A stretch of 26,202 nt of DNA, from contig JAFKLV010000371.1 in assembly GCA_017304125.1 (NCBI GenBank), positions 1-26,202 of the forward strand, read 5' to 3'. This DNA comes from Sphingomonadales bacterium (GTDB lineage Bacteria; Pseudomonadota; Alphaproteobacteria; Sphingomonadales; Sphingomonadaceae). Numbering within the stretch: the stretch's first letter is position 1; each line of letters begins with the position of its first letter. Positions 7,642-15,007 of the stretch are shown in pieces. The position numbers and the translations under genes were made by a program. Under the pieces are notes generated by a model. That model saw only the letters and a program-made list of their open reading frames with translations, was not told the origin of the DNA and ran no database searches.

Positions 7642-10359
7642 TTAAAATTTGGTTCGGATACCGAACGTTACGAGCCTACCCAGTGTGCTGCCATTGGTAT
7701 AGGCGGCGGCGGTGTTGAGCCACGGCGGTGCCTGATCGAACACATTGTCGATGTTGACCGTCAGCATCGCATTCTTGACGAAGCCATGTTCGCCAAGGTC
7801 GTAACCGAGGAACAGATCGACCGTCTTGAATGCATCGACCCGCGTCTGTTGCGGCACGAGCAGGATCGGGAAACCGCCCTTATAGTTGAACGAGGTCGAC
7901 CCGACGAACCCGCCCGCCTTGCCGCCGAGCGTGGCGACGAACGACAGGCGACCGACGCCATTGGCGAGATCGTCGGCGAACGGGCCGCCCTCCACCGCCT
8001 GCGATTTGCGGTTGAGCGTATAGGTGCCCGCGATGCTCGCATTGACCGCGCCGAAGCCGGTCTTGCGGACATAAGCGAGGTTGAAATCAAGCCCGTCAGT
8101 ATTGACCGCGCCGAGATTGTTCCGCCGCGCATCGATCACGATGTACGGGCTCTTGCCCCCGGCATAGAGCGCGTCGATGCTCGGCGCGCCGACCACGTTC
8201 AGATTGCCGACCAGCGCCTTGGCCTGCGCCAGCGTGGGGTTGATGATGTAATAGCTGGCGAAATTGGGCTGGGTGAACATCGTCGGCTGCGTGAACGGCA
8301 CGAGGCCGATCGCGTCCTTGAACCGCACATTATAGTAAGTGAGGTTGAGCGCGAGGCCGGGAATCTGGCTCGGCGTCCAGTCGAACCCGGCGGACCAGGT
8401 GTGCGCGCGTTCGGGCCGCAGCTTGGGGTTGCCCCCGGCCAGCACGACCGTCGAGCGCAACTGGTTGAGCGGGTTCGTACCCGGCGCGAGGAACGGGCTG
8501 AACGGCAGCGCGGTCGCGCGCGAATCCGAGGTGCTGCTGGTATCGGCAAGGCTCGGCGCATTGAACGACGTGCCGAAATTGCCGCGGATCGTCAGATCGT
8601 TGATCGGCTTGTAGTTGATCCCGATCTTCGGATTGGTCGTGCCGCCGTGATCGCTGTAATCGTCGTAGCGGATCGCGCCCGAAAGTTGCAGCCCGCGCAA
8701 GCCAGGGCTGCCGTTCTCGGGGCCGATCAGCGGGATCATCAGTTCGCCGAAGGCCGAACGCACGTCGCGCGAGGTGCGCGAGGTTTTAACATTGGCATAA
8801 GACCCGATCGCGCCTTGCGCGATCCGCGAGGCGAGCCCGGCGTAATAATATTCGGCGCCGACCGCGAGGCGCACGTCGCCGCCCGGAAGCTGCGCGAGCG
8901 AGCCATCGAGGATCAGCCGGCCATCGGCCATTTCCTGTGTCGCATCGCCGTAATTCTCATAATTGCGGATCGCAGCGAGCGCGGCCGGGCTGCTGGCGGA
9001 AAGCGTATACGGGTTGAGCGCCATACCCGGGATCAGCCCGGCGAGCGCCAGCGTGGCGGTCGTCGTGTCGATCCCACCCTCGCGTACCTGATTGTAGCTG
9101 CGGCCGAAATTGCTCTCGGCGCGAAGCTGCCATTTGTCGCTGAGCTTGAACGAGAAGCCCGGCGTCACGCCATAGGATTCGAAGCGCTGGCGGCTCTTCA
9201 AGCTATTGCCGAACACGTCGGCGAACGAAAATGACGCAGTTTGCTGGAATTCGCTGCCGATTGGGCGGAAGAACGGGTTGAGCACCGAGATCGTACCCGA
9301 CATCATTCCCGGCGCCTCGCTCACAATCGTATCGCGCCGCGACCAATAAGCGGTTGCCGAGAAACTGACGCTGTCGTTGAGCCGCTGGGTGAACGAGCCG
9401 AACACCGAGTTGCGCCGCTCGCGGGGGAACAAAGTGGCATTGGCATTCGGGTCACATTTGTTGGGCGCGCCGGCAACCCTGTTGGGTTGGCCCGCGACGG
9501 GCCCCGGCAACGGGTAGAAGGTGTTGGTCGTCGGGTCGATCTGAATATTGCCCGGGGCACAGGTGATGACGCGGAAATCGCTGCCGCCCTTCGCGCGGAG
9601 ATCGGGCGAGGTATAGTCGCGGTCCTTATTATAGATCTCATTATGCCAAACATAGGCATAAGAGAGGTAGAGCGAGCCGCTGCCCCAATCCTTGCCGACC
9701 GTAAGATTGCCGTCGACCGAGCGATAGTCGCCAATGAAGCCGTAGCGCAGATTGGCGGAAATGCCGTCGAAGCGCTTGCGGGTGATGAAGTTGATCACCC
9801 CGCCGATCGCATCCGAGCCATAGACCGCGGAGCCGCCGTCGGGCACCACCTCGACGCGCTCGAGCACGTCGGGCGGCAGGATCGAGGGATCGATCGTGGT
9901 CTGCAGGATGCCCGCGCCGACCCCGCGCTGGCCGTTGAGCAGCACCAGGGTGGTGTTGCCGCCCGACGCGCCGAGGTTACGGATATTGGGGCGCACGATC
10001 GGCAGCCCGAAATTGGCGAGGCCGACCGGGATAGTGCCGAAATTGCCGACCTGCGGGATCTTGGCGAGCAGGTCGTTCGACGAATTGACGCCGCGCGCGA
10101 CGATCGTGTCCTGCGTGATCCCGAACACATTGGTGCCGGTGGGCGCGACCCCGCGCAGCAATGTGCCGGTGACGACGACATCGGCCTGATTTTCGGCCGG
10201 TTGGGAATCGAGCCGCGCTTCGAGTGCATCGGCCGGCGCGGCGGCGGTCTGCGCCTGTGCGGTGCCGGCCGAGGCCAGCATCACGGCGAGCGCCAGCGTC
10301 GAAAGGCCGGCAAGCTTGGCGCGCCTGGAAATATGCTGCGGCTGAACTTCGGTGTTCAT
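7642..10359 (-). CDS. TonB-dependent outer-membrane receptor of the rhamnoside operon
   Basis: Encodes 905 aa. The signal peptide ends at about residue 36 (TAQA before QT). A plug domain follows, beginning ADVVVTGTLLRG at about 59-70 and including LVLLNGQRG, VERVEVVPDGGSAVYGSDAIGGVINF. A 22-strand type barrel ends in GIRTKF; a terminal Phe is the usual outer-membrane assembly signal. A candidate extracellular loop carries two cysteines (ITCAPG and NKCDPN). The start ATG has a strong ribosome binding site (GGGGAGGA) 5 nt upstream. It is the first gene of the operon, only 16 nt ahead of the rhamnosidase, so it probably imports the oligosaccharide or glycoside handled by the downstream enzymes, powered by TonB-ExbBD. 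The substrate is inferred from neighbours. No sigma/anti-sigma signalling extension is apparent at the N terminus. Confidence 0.93.
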   Translation of the reverse strand: MNTEVQPQHISRRAKLAGLSTLALAVMLASAGTAQAQTAAAPADALEARLDSQPAENQADVVVTGTLLRGVAPTGTNVFGITQDTIVARGVNSSNDLLAKIPQVGNFGTIPVGLANFGLPIVRPNIRNLGASGGNTTLVLLNGQRGVGAGILQTTIDPSILPPDVLERVEVVPDGGSAVYGSDAIGGVINFITRKRFDGISANLRYGFIGDYRSVDGNLTVGKDWGSGSLYLSYAYVWHNEIYNKDRDYTSPDLRAKGGSDFRVITCAPGNIQIDPTTNTFYPLPGPVAGQPNRVAGAPNKCDPNANATLFPRERRNSVFGSFTQRLNDSVSFSATAYWSRRDTIVSEAPGMMSGTISVLNPFFRPIGSEFQQTASFSFADVFGNSLKSRQRFESYGVTPGFSFKLSDKWQLRAESNFGRSYNQVREGGIDTTTATLALAGLIPGMALNPYTLSASSPAALAAIRNYENYGDATQEMADGRLILDGSLAQLPGGDVRLAVGAEYYYAGLASRIAQGAIGSYANVKTSRTSRDVRSAFGELMIPLIGPENGSPGLRGLQLSGAIRYDDYSDHGGTTNPKIGINYKPINDLTIRGNFGTSFNAPSLADTSSTSDSRATALPFSPFLAPGTNPLNQLRSTVVLAGGNPKLRPERAHTWSAGFDWTPSQIPGLALNLTYYNVRFKDAIGLVPFTQPTMFTQPNFASYYIINPTLAQAKALVGNLNVVGAPSIDALYAGGKSPYIVIDARRNNLGAVNTDGLDFNLAYVRKTGFGAVNASIAGTYTLNRKSQAVEGGPFADDLANGVGRLSFVATLGGKAGGFVGSTSFNYKGGFPILLVPQQTRVDAFKTVDLFLGYDLGEHGFVKNAMLTVNIDNVFDQAPPWLNTAAAYTNGSTLGRLVTFGIRTKF

Positions 10360-10450
10360 AGATCCTCCCCGTCTGAATCCTTCGAACTCTTGTTTTTCCG
10401 CAGGTCATCCGGCGGGCGGAATCGCTCACACGGCGACTTTCCACAATCGT

Positions 10451-10479
10451 TCAATCTCGATCTTTTTCGATCATGTCAA
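10451..10479 (-). promoter_or_regulatory. Candidate promoter of the rhamnoside/esterase operon
   Basis: On the minus strand a perfect TTGACA (10479-10474) is followed after 17 nt by GATTGA (10456-10451), a weak -10. It would start transcription roughly 85-90 nt ahead of the receptor gene. The -35 is convincing and the -10 is not, so an activator or another sigma factor could be involved. This is the only good candidate in the 249-nt gap between the receptor gene and the ACT-domain gene. Confidence 0.35.
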
Positions 10480-10484
10480 TGATC
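10469..10484. promoter_or_regulatory. Palindromic operator candidate at the operon promoter
   Basis: A perfect inverted repeat GATCAT-GTCA-ATGATC covers five of the six bases of the TTGACA -35 box of the candidate operon promoter. A further GATC lies 6 nt away at 10459-10462. A dyad in this position would suit a repressor that responds to the imported substrate. No regulator gene is directly adjacent to the operon inside the window, so the cognate protein is unknown. Confidence 0.4.
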
Positions 10485-10557
10485 AAATTAGATTGCGAGG
10501 GGTGGGGGGCGGTCCTTGCGGCAGGATTGCAGCAGGTGAGCGTAGACGCGTGCCTCA

Positions 10558-10582
10558 CCGCCCCGGCGCAAGGCCGGGGTGG
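10558..10582 (-). terminator. Hairpin downstream of the ACT-domain gene
   Basis: CCCCGGC (10561-10567) pairs with GCCGGGG (10573-10579) around a GCAAG loop. One G-U and two G-C pairs extend the stem to 10 bp. It lies 26 nt past the stop of the ACT-domain gene and upstream of the operon promoter. There is no T-run on either side, so it may be a stabilising 3' end or a Rho-assisted terminator rather than a classic intrinsic one. Confidence 0.4.
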
Positions 10583-10608
10583 CGAGGGGGGAGTGGAGGG
10601 GGCCGGGC

Positions 10609-10938
10609 TCAGGCGAGCAGCCGGTGTCTTTCGACCGGGTGCACCGTGGCGGATTGCACCGCGACGATCGCCTCGATCTTGGCCACCAGCACCGTCAGCG
10701 CCGCTTCGGGCAGATGATCCATGTCCACCGCAAGATGCTGCGCGGTCTCGCCCCGCACCGCCTCGATCGACAGCGGGAGGACGCCATGTTGTGCGATCAG
10801 CCCGAGCACGCGGATCAGCGCCTGCGGGCACGGATCGGTCGCAACCGACAGCGTGACGATCCGCTCGCGCGGCACTTTGGTTTCAAAGGCAACGGGATTC
10901 AGGCGCGCGGATGCGGCGCGCGACACGGCATAAGACAT
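10609..10938 (-). CDS. Stand-alone ACT-domain protein (IlvH/IlvM-like)
   Basis: Encodes 109 aa. Residues about 26-97 (RIVTLSVATDPCPQALIRVLGLIAQHG, then VLPLSIEAVR, then HLAVDMDHL, then ALTVLVAKIEAIVAVQSATV) follow the beta-alpha-beta-beta-alpha-beta order of an ACT domain. They resemble the N-terminal half of the acetolactate synthase small subunit. No catalytic subunit gene is adjacent, and the protein lacks the IlvH C-terminal domain, so it is an orphan ligand-binding protein, perhaps an amino-acid sensor or a subunit working in trans. The ribosome binding site before the ATG is weak. A 14-bp palindrome lies 12 nt upstream of the start. I am fairly sure it is a real gene and moderately sure of the fold. 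Confidence 0.7.
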   Translation of the reverse strand: MSYAVSRAASARLNPVAFETKVPRERIVTLSVATDPCPQALIRVLGLIAQHGVLPLSIEAVRGETAQHLAVDMDHLPEAALTVLVAKIEAIVAVQSATVHPVERHRLLA

Positions 10939-10950
10939 GGGAAAGCACTC

Positions 10951-11031
10951 ATCATTCGAATGATCGATGCGCCGGTGCAGCGGCGCGGACGGCGTGCCGG
11001 ATCAGTGAGTCCGGCAGCTCGTAATTCGAAT
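10951..11031. promoter_or_regulatory. Two ATTCGAAT dyads upstream of the ACT-domain gene
   Basis: The 14-bp palindrome ATCATTCGAATGAT at 10951-10964 contains ATTCGAAT (10954-10961). A second ATTCGAAT occurs at 11024-11031, exactly 70 bp away. Both lie in the 248-nt gap between the TetR gene and the ACT-domain gene, the first 12 nt ahead of the ACT start. Paired identical dyads about seven helical turns apart could bind one regulator cooperatively. No coding sequence was seen in this gap. Confidence 0.35.
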
Positions 11032-11122
11032 GCGGCTGCTCCGATCCTGCACGACCGAAGCGCCGGGGCTAAGTCGCTCCGTCGCAAGGATCGTCAGAAG
11101 GGCGGTTGCCGTCATCATGCTG

Positions 11123-11151
11123 CGCGGGCGCTTAGCCGAAAGTCGCCCGCG
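11123..11151 (-). terminator. Hairpin downstream of the TetR gene
   Basis: CGCGGGCG (11123-11130) can pair with CGCCCGCG (11144-11151) around a 13-nt loop. This gives an 8-bp GC stem 35 nt beyond the TetR stop. No T-run follows on the minus strand, so termination is only a possibility. Confidence 0.3.
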
Positions 11152-11186
11152 GTTGCCACAGGTTTTTGCGCGGGGTGGTCATGTCG

Positions 11187-11843
11187 CTAGATCTGCGGTG
11201 GCAGGTCGCTCGGCAGCATGGCCTCGAAAACGAGGAGGAACTGGCGTGCATCGGGGTCCGGCAGCGCGATTGCGTGGCGCACCGCCGCGGCCATCGTCAC
11301 CATCACCACCTGCGCGAAGGCGGCGAGCATTTCCTCGGGCACCTGCGCGGCAAGCGGGCGCAACGCATCGATCAGCATCCCGGTGAGCAGCCGACCGTCC
11401 TCCTCGTCCAGCTGCTGCAGCATCCTGTCGGCCTGGGTCGCTTGCCAGATGTCGCGCGCCGCCGGCTCGTCGATGAAGAAGCGATAATAACTGTCGGTGA
11501 TCGCGCCCAGCACCGCATGCAATTGGGCGATGCTGGTGAGCCCGCTCAATTCCTTCGCGACGCATTGGTGGCCGATCGCGTTGCAGCGCTCGGCGAGCGT
11601 CGCGATGATCGCCGTCTTGTCGGGGAAATATTGGTAGAGCGAGCCGAACGACATCCCGGTCCGCTCGATGATGTCGCTCATCCGAAAGGCATCGCTGCCC
11701 TTTTCCGCCATCACGTCGGTGGCGCAGGCGAGAATCCGTTCATAACGCTCGCGGCTGCGCTGCTGGGTCGGGACCAGTCGGGCGGCGCGCCAATCCTCCG
11801 GGGTCGCCGTCGTCGCGCTTCGTTTCGCATCTTTTCGAGCCAT
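11187..11843 (-). CDS. TetR/AcrR-family transcriptional regulator
   Basis: Encodes 218 aa. The N-terminal DNA-binding domain (about 27-75) shows the family pattern RSRERYERILACATDVMAEKG, then MSDIIERTGMSFGSLYQYFPDK as the helix-turn-helix, then a ligand-binding helical C-terminal domain. A repressor that binds a small hydrophobic or cationic ligand is the family norm; the ligand is unknown here. It is divergent from the DUF1772 membrane-protein gene, with only 101 nt between the starts. That gap holds two near-palindromic sites, so it probably represses itself and its neighbour. The start ATG at 11843 is followed by a short basic extension before the regulator domain, which is common. Confidence 0.92.
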   Translation of the reverse strand: MARKDAKRSATTATPEDWRAARLVPTQQRSRERYERILACATDVMAEKGSDAFRMSDIIERTGMSFGSLYQYFPDKTAIIATLAERCNAIGHQCVAKELSGLTSIAQLHAVLGAITDSYYRFFIDEPAARDIWQATQADRMLQQLDEEDGRLLTGMLIDALRPLAAQVPEEMLAAFAQVVMVTMAAAVRHAIALPDPDARQFLLVFEAMLPSDLPPQI

Positions 11844-11877
11844 CGCCCGCGATCATTATCCGCTTGACCGGCAAAAT

Positions 11878-11917
11878 GCGAGAATATATCGCTTTTGAAA
11901 ATACGAGATATTCTCGT
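11878..11917. promoter_or_regulatory. TetR-type operator pair in the divergent promoter
   Basis: The palindrome ACGAGA-TAT-TCTCGT at 11903-11917 is perfect apart from its 3-bp centre. A weaker dyad, GCGA...TCGC, lies at 11878-11892. The half-sites CGAGAATAT (11879-11887) and ATATTCTCG (11908-11916) are exact reverse complements. Both dyads are about 15 bp and lie between the divergent TetR and DUF1772 genes, the normal place for an autoregulatory TetR operator. A possible -35 (TTGACC, 11864-11869) for the plus-strand gene is next to the first site. Confidence 0.6.
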
Positions 11918-11944
11918 GTTTGTGTCACTGGCGGGAGAATCGCG

Positions 11945-12433
11945 ATGCGTGGAGCCTTTGTGCCGGGAATGCTGTGGTTTTCCGCGATCGGCTGCGGCGT
12001 GATGAGTGGGGTCTATTTCGCCTTTTCGACCTTCATCATGGCCTCGTTCGCGCGCCTCGCGCCCGATGCCGGCATCGCCGCGATGAATGCGATCAACCTG
12101 CAGATCGTCCGCTCGCCGTTCATGCCGCTGTTTCTCGCCACAACGCTGGTCGCCGTCGGTCTGGCCGGTTACGCGCTGTTTCACTGGTCGGCGCCGTGGG
12201 GCTGGGCGGCGCTCGCCGGGGGGACGCTCTACGTCTTCGGCATGTTCGGGGTGACGATGGCGTTCAACGTGCCGCTGAACGACGCGCTGGCCGCGCATCG
12301 GTTGTCGGGTGGCGGCGGCGCGGAGATCTGGGCGCGCTACCTGCGCGATTGGACCTTCTGGAACCATGTGCGGACAATGGCGTCGCTCGGTGCGAGCATC
12401 CTGTTCGTCGTGTCGCTTCGCGCGATCGACTGA
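11945..12433 (+). CDS. DUF1772 (anthrone-oxygenase-like) integral membrane protein
   Basis: Encodes 162 aa. The ATG at 11945 was chosen because GGGAGA lies 7 nt upstream and because translation from further upstream would cross the operator. Four hydrophobic helices are apparent (about 5-30, 55-75, 80-102 and 140-160). The family pattern SGVYFAFSTFIM near the N terminus, FNVPLND in the middle and a WTFWNHVRT stretch before the last helix fit DUF1772. Fungal members include anthrone oxygenases; bacterial members are mostly uncharacterised. It is probably controlled by the divergent TetR protein. Its reaction cannot be deduced. Confidence 0.8.
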   Translation: MRGAFVPGMLWFSAIGCGVMSGVYFAFSTFIMASFARLAPDAGIAAMNAINLQIVRSPFMPLFLATTLVAVGLAGYALFHWSAPWGWAALAGGTLYVFGMFGVTMAFNVPLNDALAAHRLSGGGGAEIWARYLRDWTFWNHVRTMASLGASILFVVSLRAID

Positions 12434-12473
12434 TCGTATCGCATTCCGCGTCGACGGGCGCTAAGTGGTTCGC

Positions 12474-13622
12474 ATGTCTGCTCTCATCGATCCGTTCCAC
12501 GCCATCGCCATCAGCCGCACCGCGCATCGCCTCACCGCGGAGGGGCGTTCGGTGATCCATATGGAATTCGGCCAGCCCTCGACCGGCGCGCCCGCCGCCG
12601 CGATCGCCGCGGCGCATCATGTGCTCGATCATGATCCGATGGGCTATTGGGAAAGCGGTGCGCTCAAGGCACGGATCGCGCGGCATTATGCCGAAACGCA
12701 GGGGCAGATGATCGACCCCGAGCAGATCATCCTGACCTGCGGTGCCTCGCCCGCGCTGGTGCTCGCTCTGTCGTGCGTGTTCGCGCCCGGCGAGCGGGTG
12801 GCGTTCGCGCGGCCCGGCTATGTCGCCTATCGCAACACGGTGCGCGCGCTGCATCTCGAGGCGGTGGAAATCCCCTGCGGCGAAGCGGAGCGGTTCCAGA
12901 TCACCGCCGAAGCGATCGAGCGGCTCGATCCCGCGCCGCACGGGCTGATCCTCGCCAGCCCGGCCAACCCGACCGGCACGATCATCGCGCCCGAGGAAAT
13001 GGCGGCGATCGCCGCGGTGTGCCGCCGGCGCGGCATCCGCATCATCTCGGACGAAATCTATCATGGGCTGAGCTATGTCGGCCCGGCGCACTCGATGCTC
13101 CGCGACGATCCGGGCGCGCTGATCGTCAACAGCTTCTCCAAATATTTCAGCATGGCCGGCTGGCGGCTCGGCTGGCTGGTGGTGCCGCCCGAGCTGATCG
13201 ACGCGGCGCGTGCGCGGATGGGCAATCTGTTCCTCACCCCGCCGTCGCTGGCGCAGCACGCCGGGCTGATCGCGTTCGACGAGCGCGACGAGCTGGAAGG
13301 GCATATCCGCACCTATGCGCGCAACCGCGAACTGATGCTCGCCGCGCTTCCCGCGCTGGGATTGCGGCGGATCGCGCCGCCCGACGGCGCTTTCTATATC
13401 TATGCCGATATCGGCCATCTGACCGACGATAGCATGGATTTCTGCATGCGGCTGCTGCTCGATACCGGGGTCGCCACCGCGCCGGGGGTCGATTTCGATC
13501 CGGTCGAGGGGCATCGCTTCATGCGCTTCAGCTTCGCGGTGTCGACCGATCGCGTCGAAGAGGCGCTGCGCCGCCTGACGCCGTGGTTCGCCGCGCAACA
13601 GGCGGCGGTGGCGGCGTCCTGA
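12474..13622 (+). CDS. PLP-dependent class I/II aminotransferase
   Basis: Encodes 382 aa from the ATG at 12474; a GTG three codons earlier is possible. Fold-type I hallmarks are LTCGASPALVLAL (cofactor phosphate region), ASPANPTGTII, ISDEIYHGLSY (the Asp that contacts the pyridine nitrogen), the Schiff-base Lys223 in NSFSKYFSMAGWRLGW, and a C-terminal FMRFSFAVS with the Arg that binds the substrate carboxylate. It should transfer an amino group between an amino acid and a 2-oxo acid in the cytoplasm. It resembles aspartate aminotransferase-like (AAT-I) members, but specificity cannot be read. It starts 40 nt after the DUF1772 gene on the same strand and ends 16 nt from a convergent methyltransferase gene. 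Confidence 0.9.
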   Translation: MSALIDPFHAIAISRTAHRLTAEGRSVIHMEFGQPSTGAPAAAIAAAHHVLDHDPMGYWESGALKARIARHYAETQGQMIDPEQIILTCGASPALVLALSCVFAPGERVAFARPGYVAYRNTVRALHLEAVEIPCGEAERFQITAEAIERLDPAPHGLILASPANPTGTIIAPEEMAAIAAVCRRRGIRIISDEIYHGLSYVGPAHSMLRDDPGALIVNSFSKYFSMAGWRLGWLVVPPELIDAARARMGNLFLTPPSLAQHAGLIAFDERDELEGHIRTYARNRELMLAALPALGLRRIAPPDGAFYIYADIGHLTDDSMDFCMRLLLDTGVATAPGVDFDPVEGHRFMRFSFAVSTDRVEEALRRLTPWFAAQQAAVAAS

Positions 13623-13638
13623 CCGCCACCGGCCGGGG

Positions 13639-14418
13639 TCACCGCGTCGCCACCGCGATCAGCGCGGTCGAGGGAATGGGAAGGATCGCGCGGTCGCCCG
13701 CCAGCCGCCGCACCTCGGCGACGACTTCGGCCTTTTCGGCGTCGGTGAGGCTCGTCCAGTCGGGTGACATGCCGAACAGGCTGTCGGGATCGGACAGCGC
13801 GGCAAGATCGAGCTGATAGTCGTGGGTCACGCGTTCGATCTGCGGATCGCGATACCCCGCCGCGATCAGCGCGCGCGCAAAATCCTCCGGGGCGCTCAGC
13901 GCCTGCACCGCTTCGGGCATCGTCATCCCCGCGCGCTCGGGGAATAGAGTCTGGCGGATCTGGCCAAGCAGCAGGAAGGTCGCGGCGCCGCGCGCCTGCC
14001 AGGTCGCGACCACGCCCGTACCGCCGGGCCGGGTGACGCGCGCCATTTCAGCGAGCCCCTTGCGCCAATCGGGAAACATGATGACGCCGAAAATCGAAAA
14101 GACCGCGTCGAAGCTCGCATCGGACAGCGCCAGCGCCTGACCGTCCATCACGCGCGCGTCGACATTGCGCAGTCCGGCCACGGCGATGCGCGCGACCATC
14201 CCGGGCGAGAAGTCGGTCGCGAGCACCTGCGCGCCGGTCTGCGCCGCCGCCAGTGCCAGCGCGCCGGTGCCGGCAGCAACATCGAGCACCCGGCTCTCGG
14301 GGCTCAGCGGCACGCGCGCCAGCGCCGCCTGCGCATAAAGCGCGGTGAAGGGATGCGCGGTTTTCTCATAATGCTGCGCCGCGCTGTCCCAATGGGCGGG
14401 GTTCTCGAACTGTTGCAT
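13639..14418 (-). CDS. Class I SAM-dependent methyltransferase
   Basis: Encodes 259 aa from the ATG at 14418, preceded by GGAG with 9-nt spacing. A GTG at 14439 would add seven residues but has no better ribosome binding site. Motif I is VLDVAAGTGALAL, the acidic loop after beta-2 is LATDFSPGMV, motif II is FDAVFSIFGVIMFPDW and a post-II element is RVTRPGGTGVVATW. This resembles UbiE/COQ5-type small-molecule methyltransferases. The acceptor is unknown. It is divergent from an Rrf2-family regulator gene, with an inverted repeat between them, so control by that regulator is likely. Confidence 0.88.
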   Translation of the reverse strand: MQQFENPAHWDSAAQHYEKTAHPFTALYAQAALARVPLSPESRVLDVAAGTGALALAAAQTGAQVLATDFSPGMVARIAVAGLRNVDARVMDGQALALSDASFDAVFSIFGVIMFPDWRKGLAEMARVTRPGGTGVVATWQARGAATFLLLGQIRQTLFPERAGMTMPEAVQALSAPEDFARALIAAGYRDPQIERVTHDYQLDLAALSDPDSLFGMSPDWTSLTDAEKAEVVAEVRRLAGDRAILPIPSTALIAVATR

Positions 14419-14434
14419 TGTCGGCACTCCACGA

Positions 14435-14463
14435 ATCACGTAACATTAAAAGTATCGTGATAC
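14435..14463. promoter_or_regulatory. Inverted repeats between methyltransferase and Rrf2 genes
   Basis: ATCACG (14435-14440) and CGTGAT (14456-14461) are exact reverse complements 15 nt apart. The right part also contains a tight dyad GTATC-GT-GATAC at 14452-14463. Together they form an operator-like cluster about 20-45 nt ahead of each divergent start. It would suit the dimeric Rrf2 protein encoded next to it. Confidence 0.5.
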
Positions 14464-14505
14464 ATGCCGCTTGCCAATCCCGGTTGTGGCGGAAAGGATC
14501 GTGCG

Positions 14506-14943
14506 GTGCGCAACGACAGTCGCCTTTCCCGTATGCTCCATGTGCTGCTCCATATGGCGCGGCATGAGACCCCGCTGACCTCGGACGCGATCGCGCGGAT
14601 GCTGGGGACCAATGCGGTGGTGGTCCGCCGCACGATGGCCGGGTTGCGCGAGGCGGGCTATGTGCGATCGGAAAAGGGCCATGGCGGCGGCTGGGTGGTG
14701 GCCACGGACCTCGCCAACGTGTCGTTGCTCGATGTCCACCGCGCGGTCGGCGGCCCGCGCATCTTTGCCATCGGCAACGAAAATTCCAATCCCGACTGTG
14801 CCGTAGAGAAAGTGGTTAACGAAGCGCTTGAGGATGCCTTGCATCAGGCCGAGGCGTTGCTGATCGAGCGGCTCGGGGCGGTCAGCCTTGCCGCGCTGGC
14901 GCGCGATTTCGACGCGCGCTGCGCGGCGGCGCACCGCGGCTGA
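14506..14943 (+). CDS. Rrf2-family transcriptional regulator
   Basis: Encodes 145 aa. I chose the GTG at 14506 because AAGGA lies 7 nt upstream and because Rrf2 proteins normally begin M-x-x-DSRLS, as here. An ATG at 14464 would add 14 unusual residues and abut the operator. The winged helix is SRMLHVLLHMARHETPLTSDAIARMLGTNAVVVRRTMAGLREAGYV followed by the wing GHGGGWV. Iron-sulfur members such as IscR and NsrR carry three closely spaced cysteines in the C-terminal half. Here only a single Cys (NPDCAV) plus one near the end are present, so a cluster of that type is unlikely. It probably controls the divergent methyltransferase gene. Confidence 0.87.
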   Translation: MRNDSRLSRMLHVLLHMARHETPLTSDAIARMLGTNAVVVRRTMAGLREAGYVRSEKGHGGGWVVATDLANVSLLDVHRAVGGPRIFAIGNENSNPDCAVEKVVNEALEDALHQAEALLIERLGAVSLAALARDFDARCAAAHRG

Positions 14944-15007
14944 GCGCGCAGTTCGGCTTTTCTCTTTTCCTTAACAATGGCGTCGTTTTACCGTCATTGA
15001 GCGCTGC

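Noticed and set aside
9241..10482. A 413-codon plus-strand open frame opposite the first TonB receptor gene
   Set aside because: It is an antisense shadow of a well-supported receptor gene, with no recognisable domain and no ribosome binding site of note.
12264..13598. A 444-codon minus-strand open frame opposite the aminotransferase gene
   Set aside because: The product is rich in Arg, Asp, His and Gly with no fold pattern; the plus-strand aminotransferase explains the open frame.
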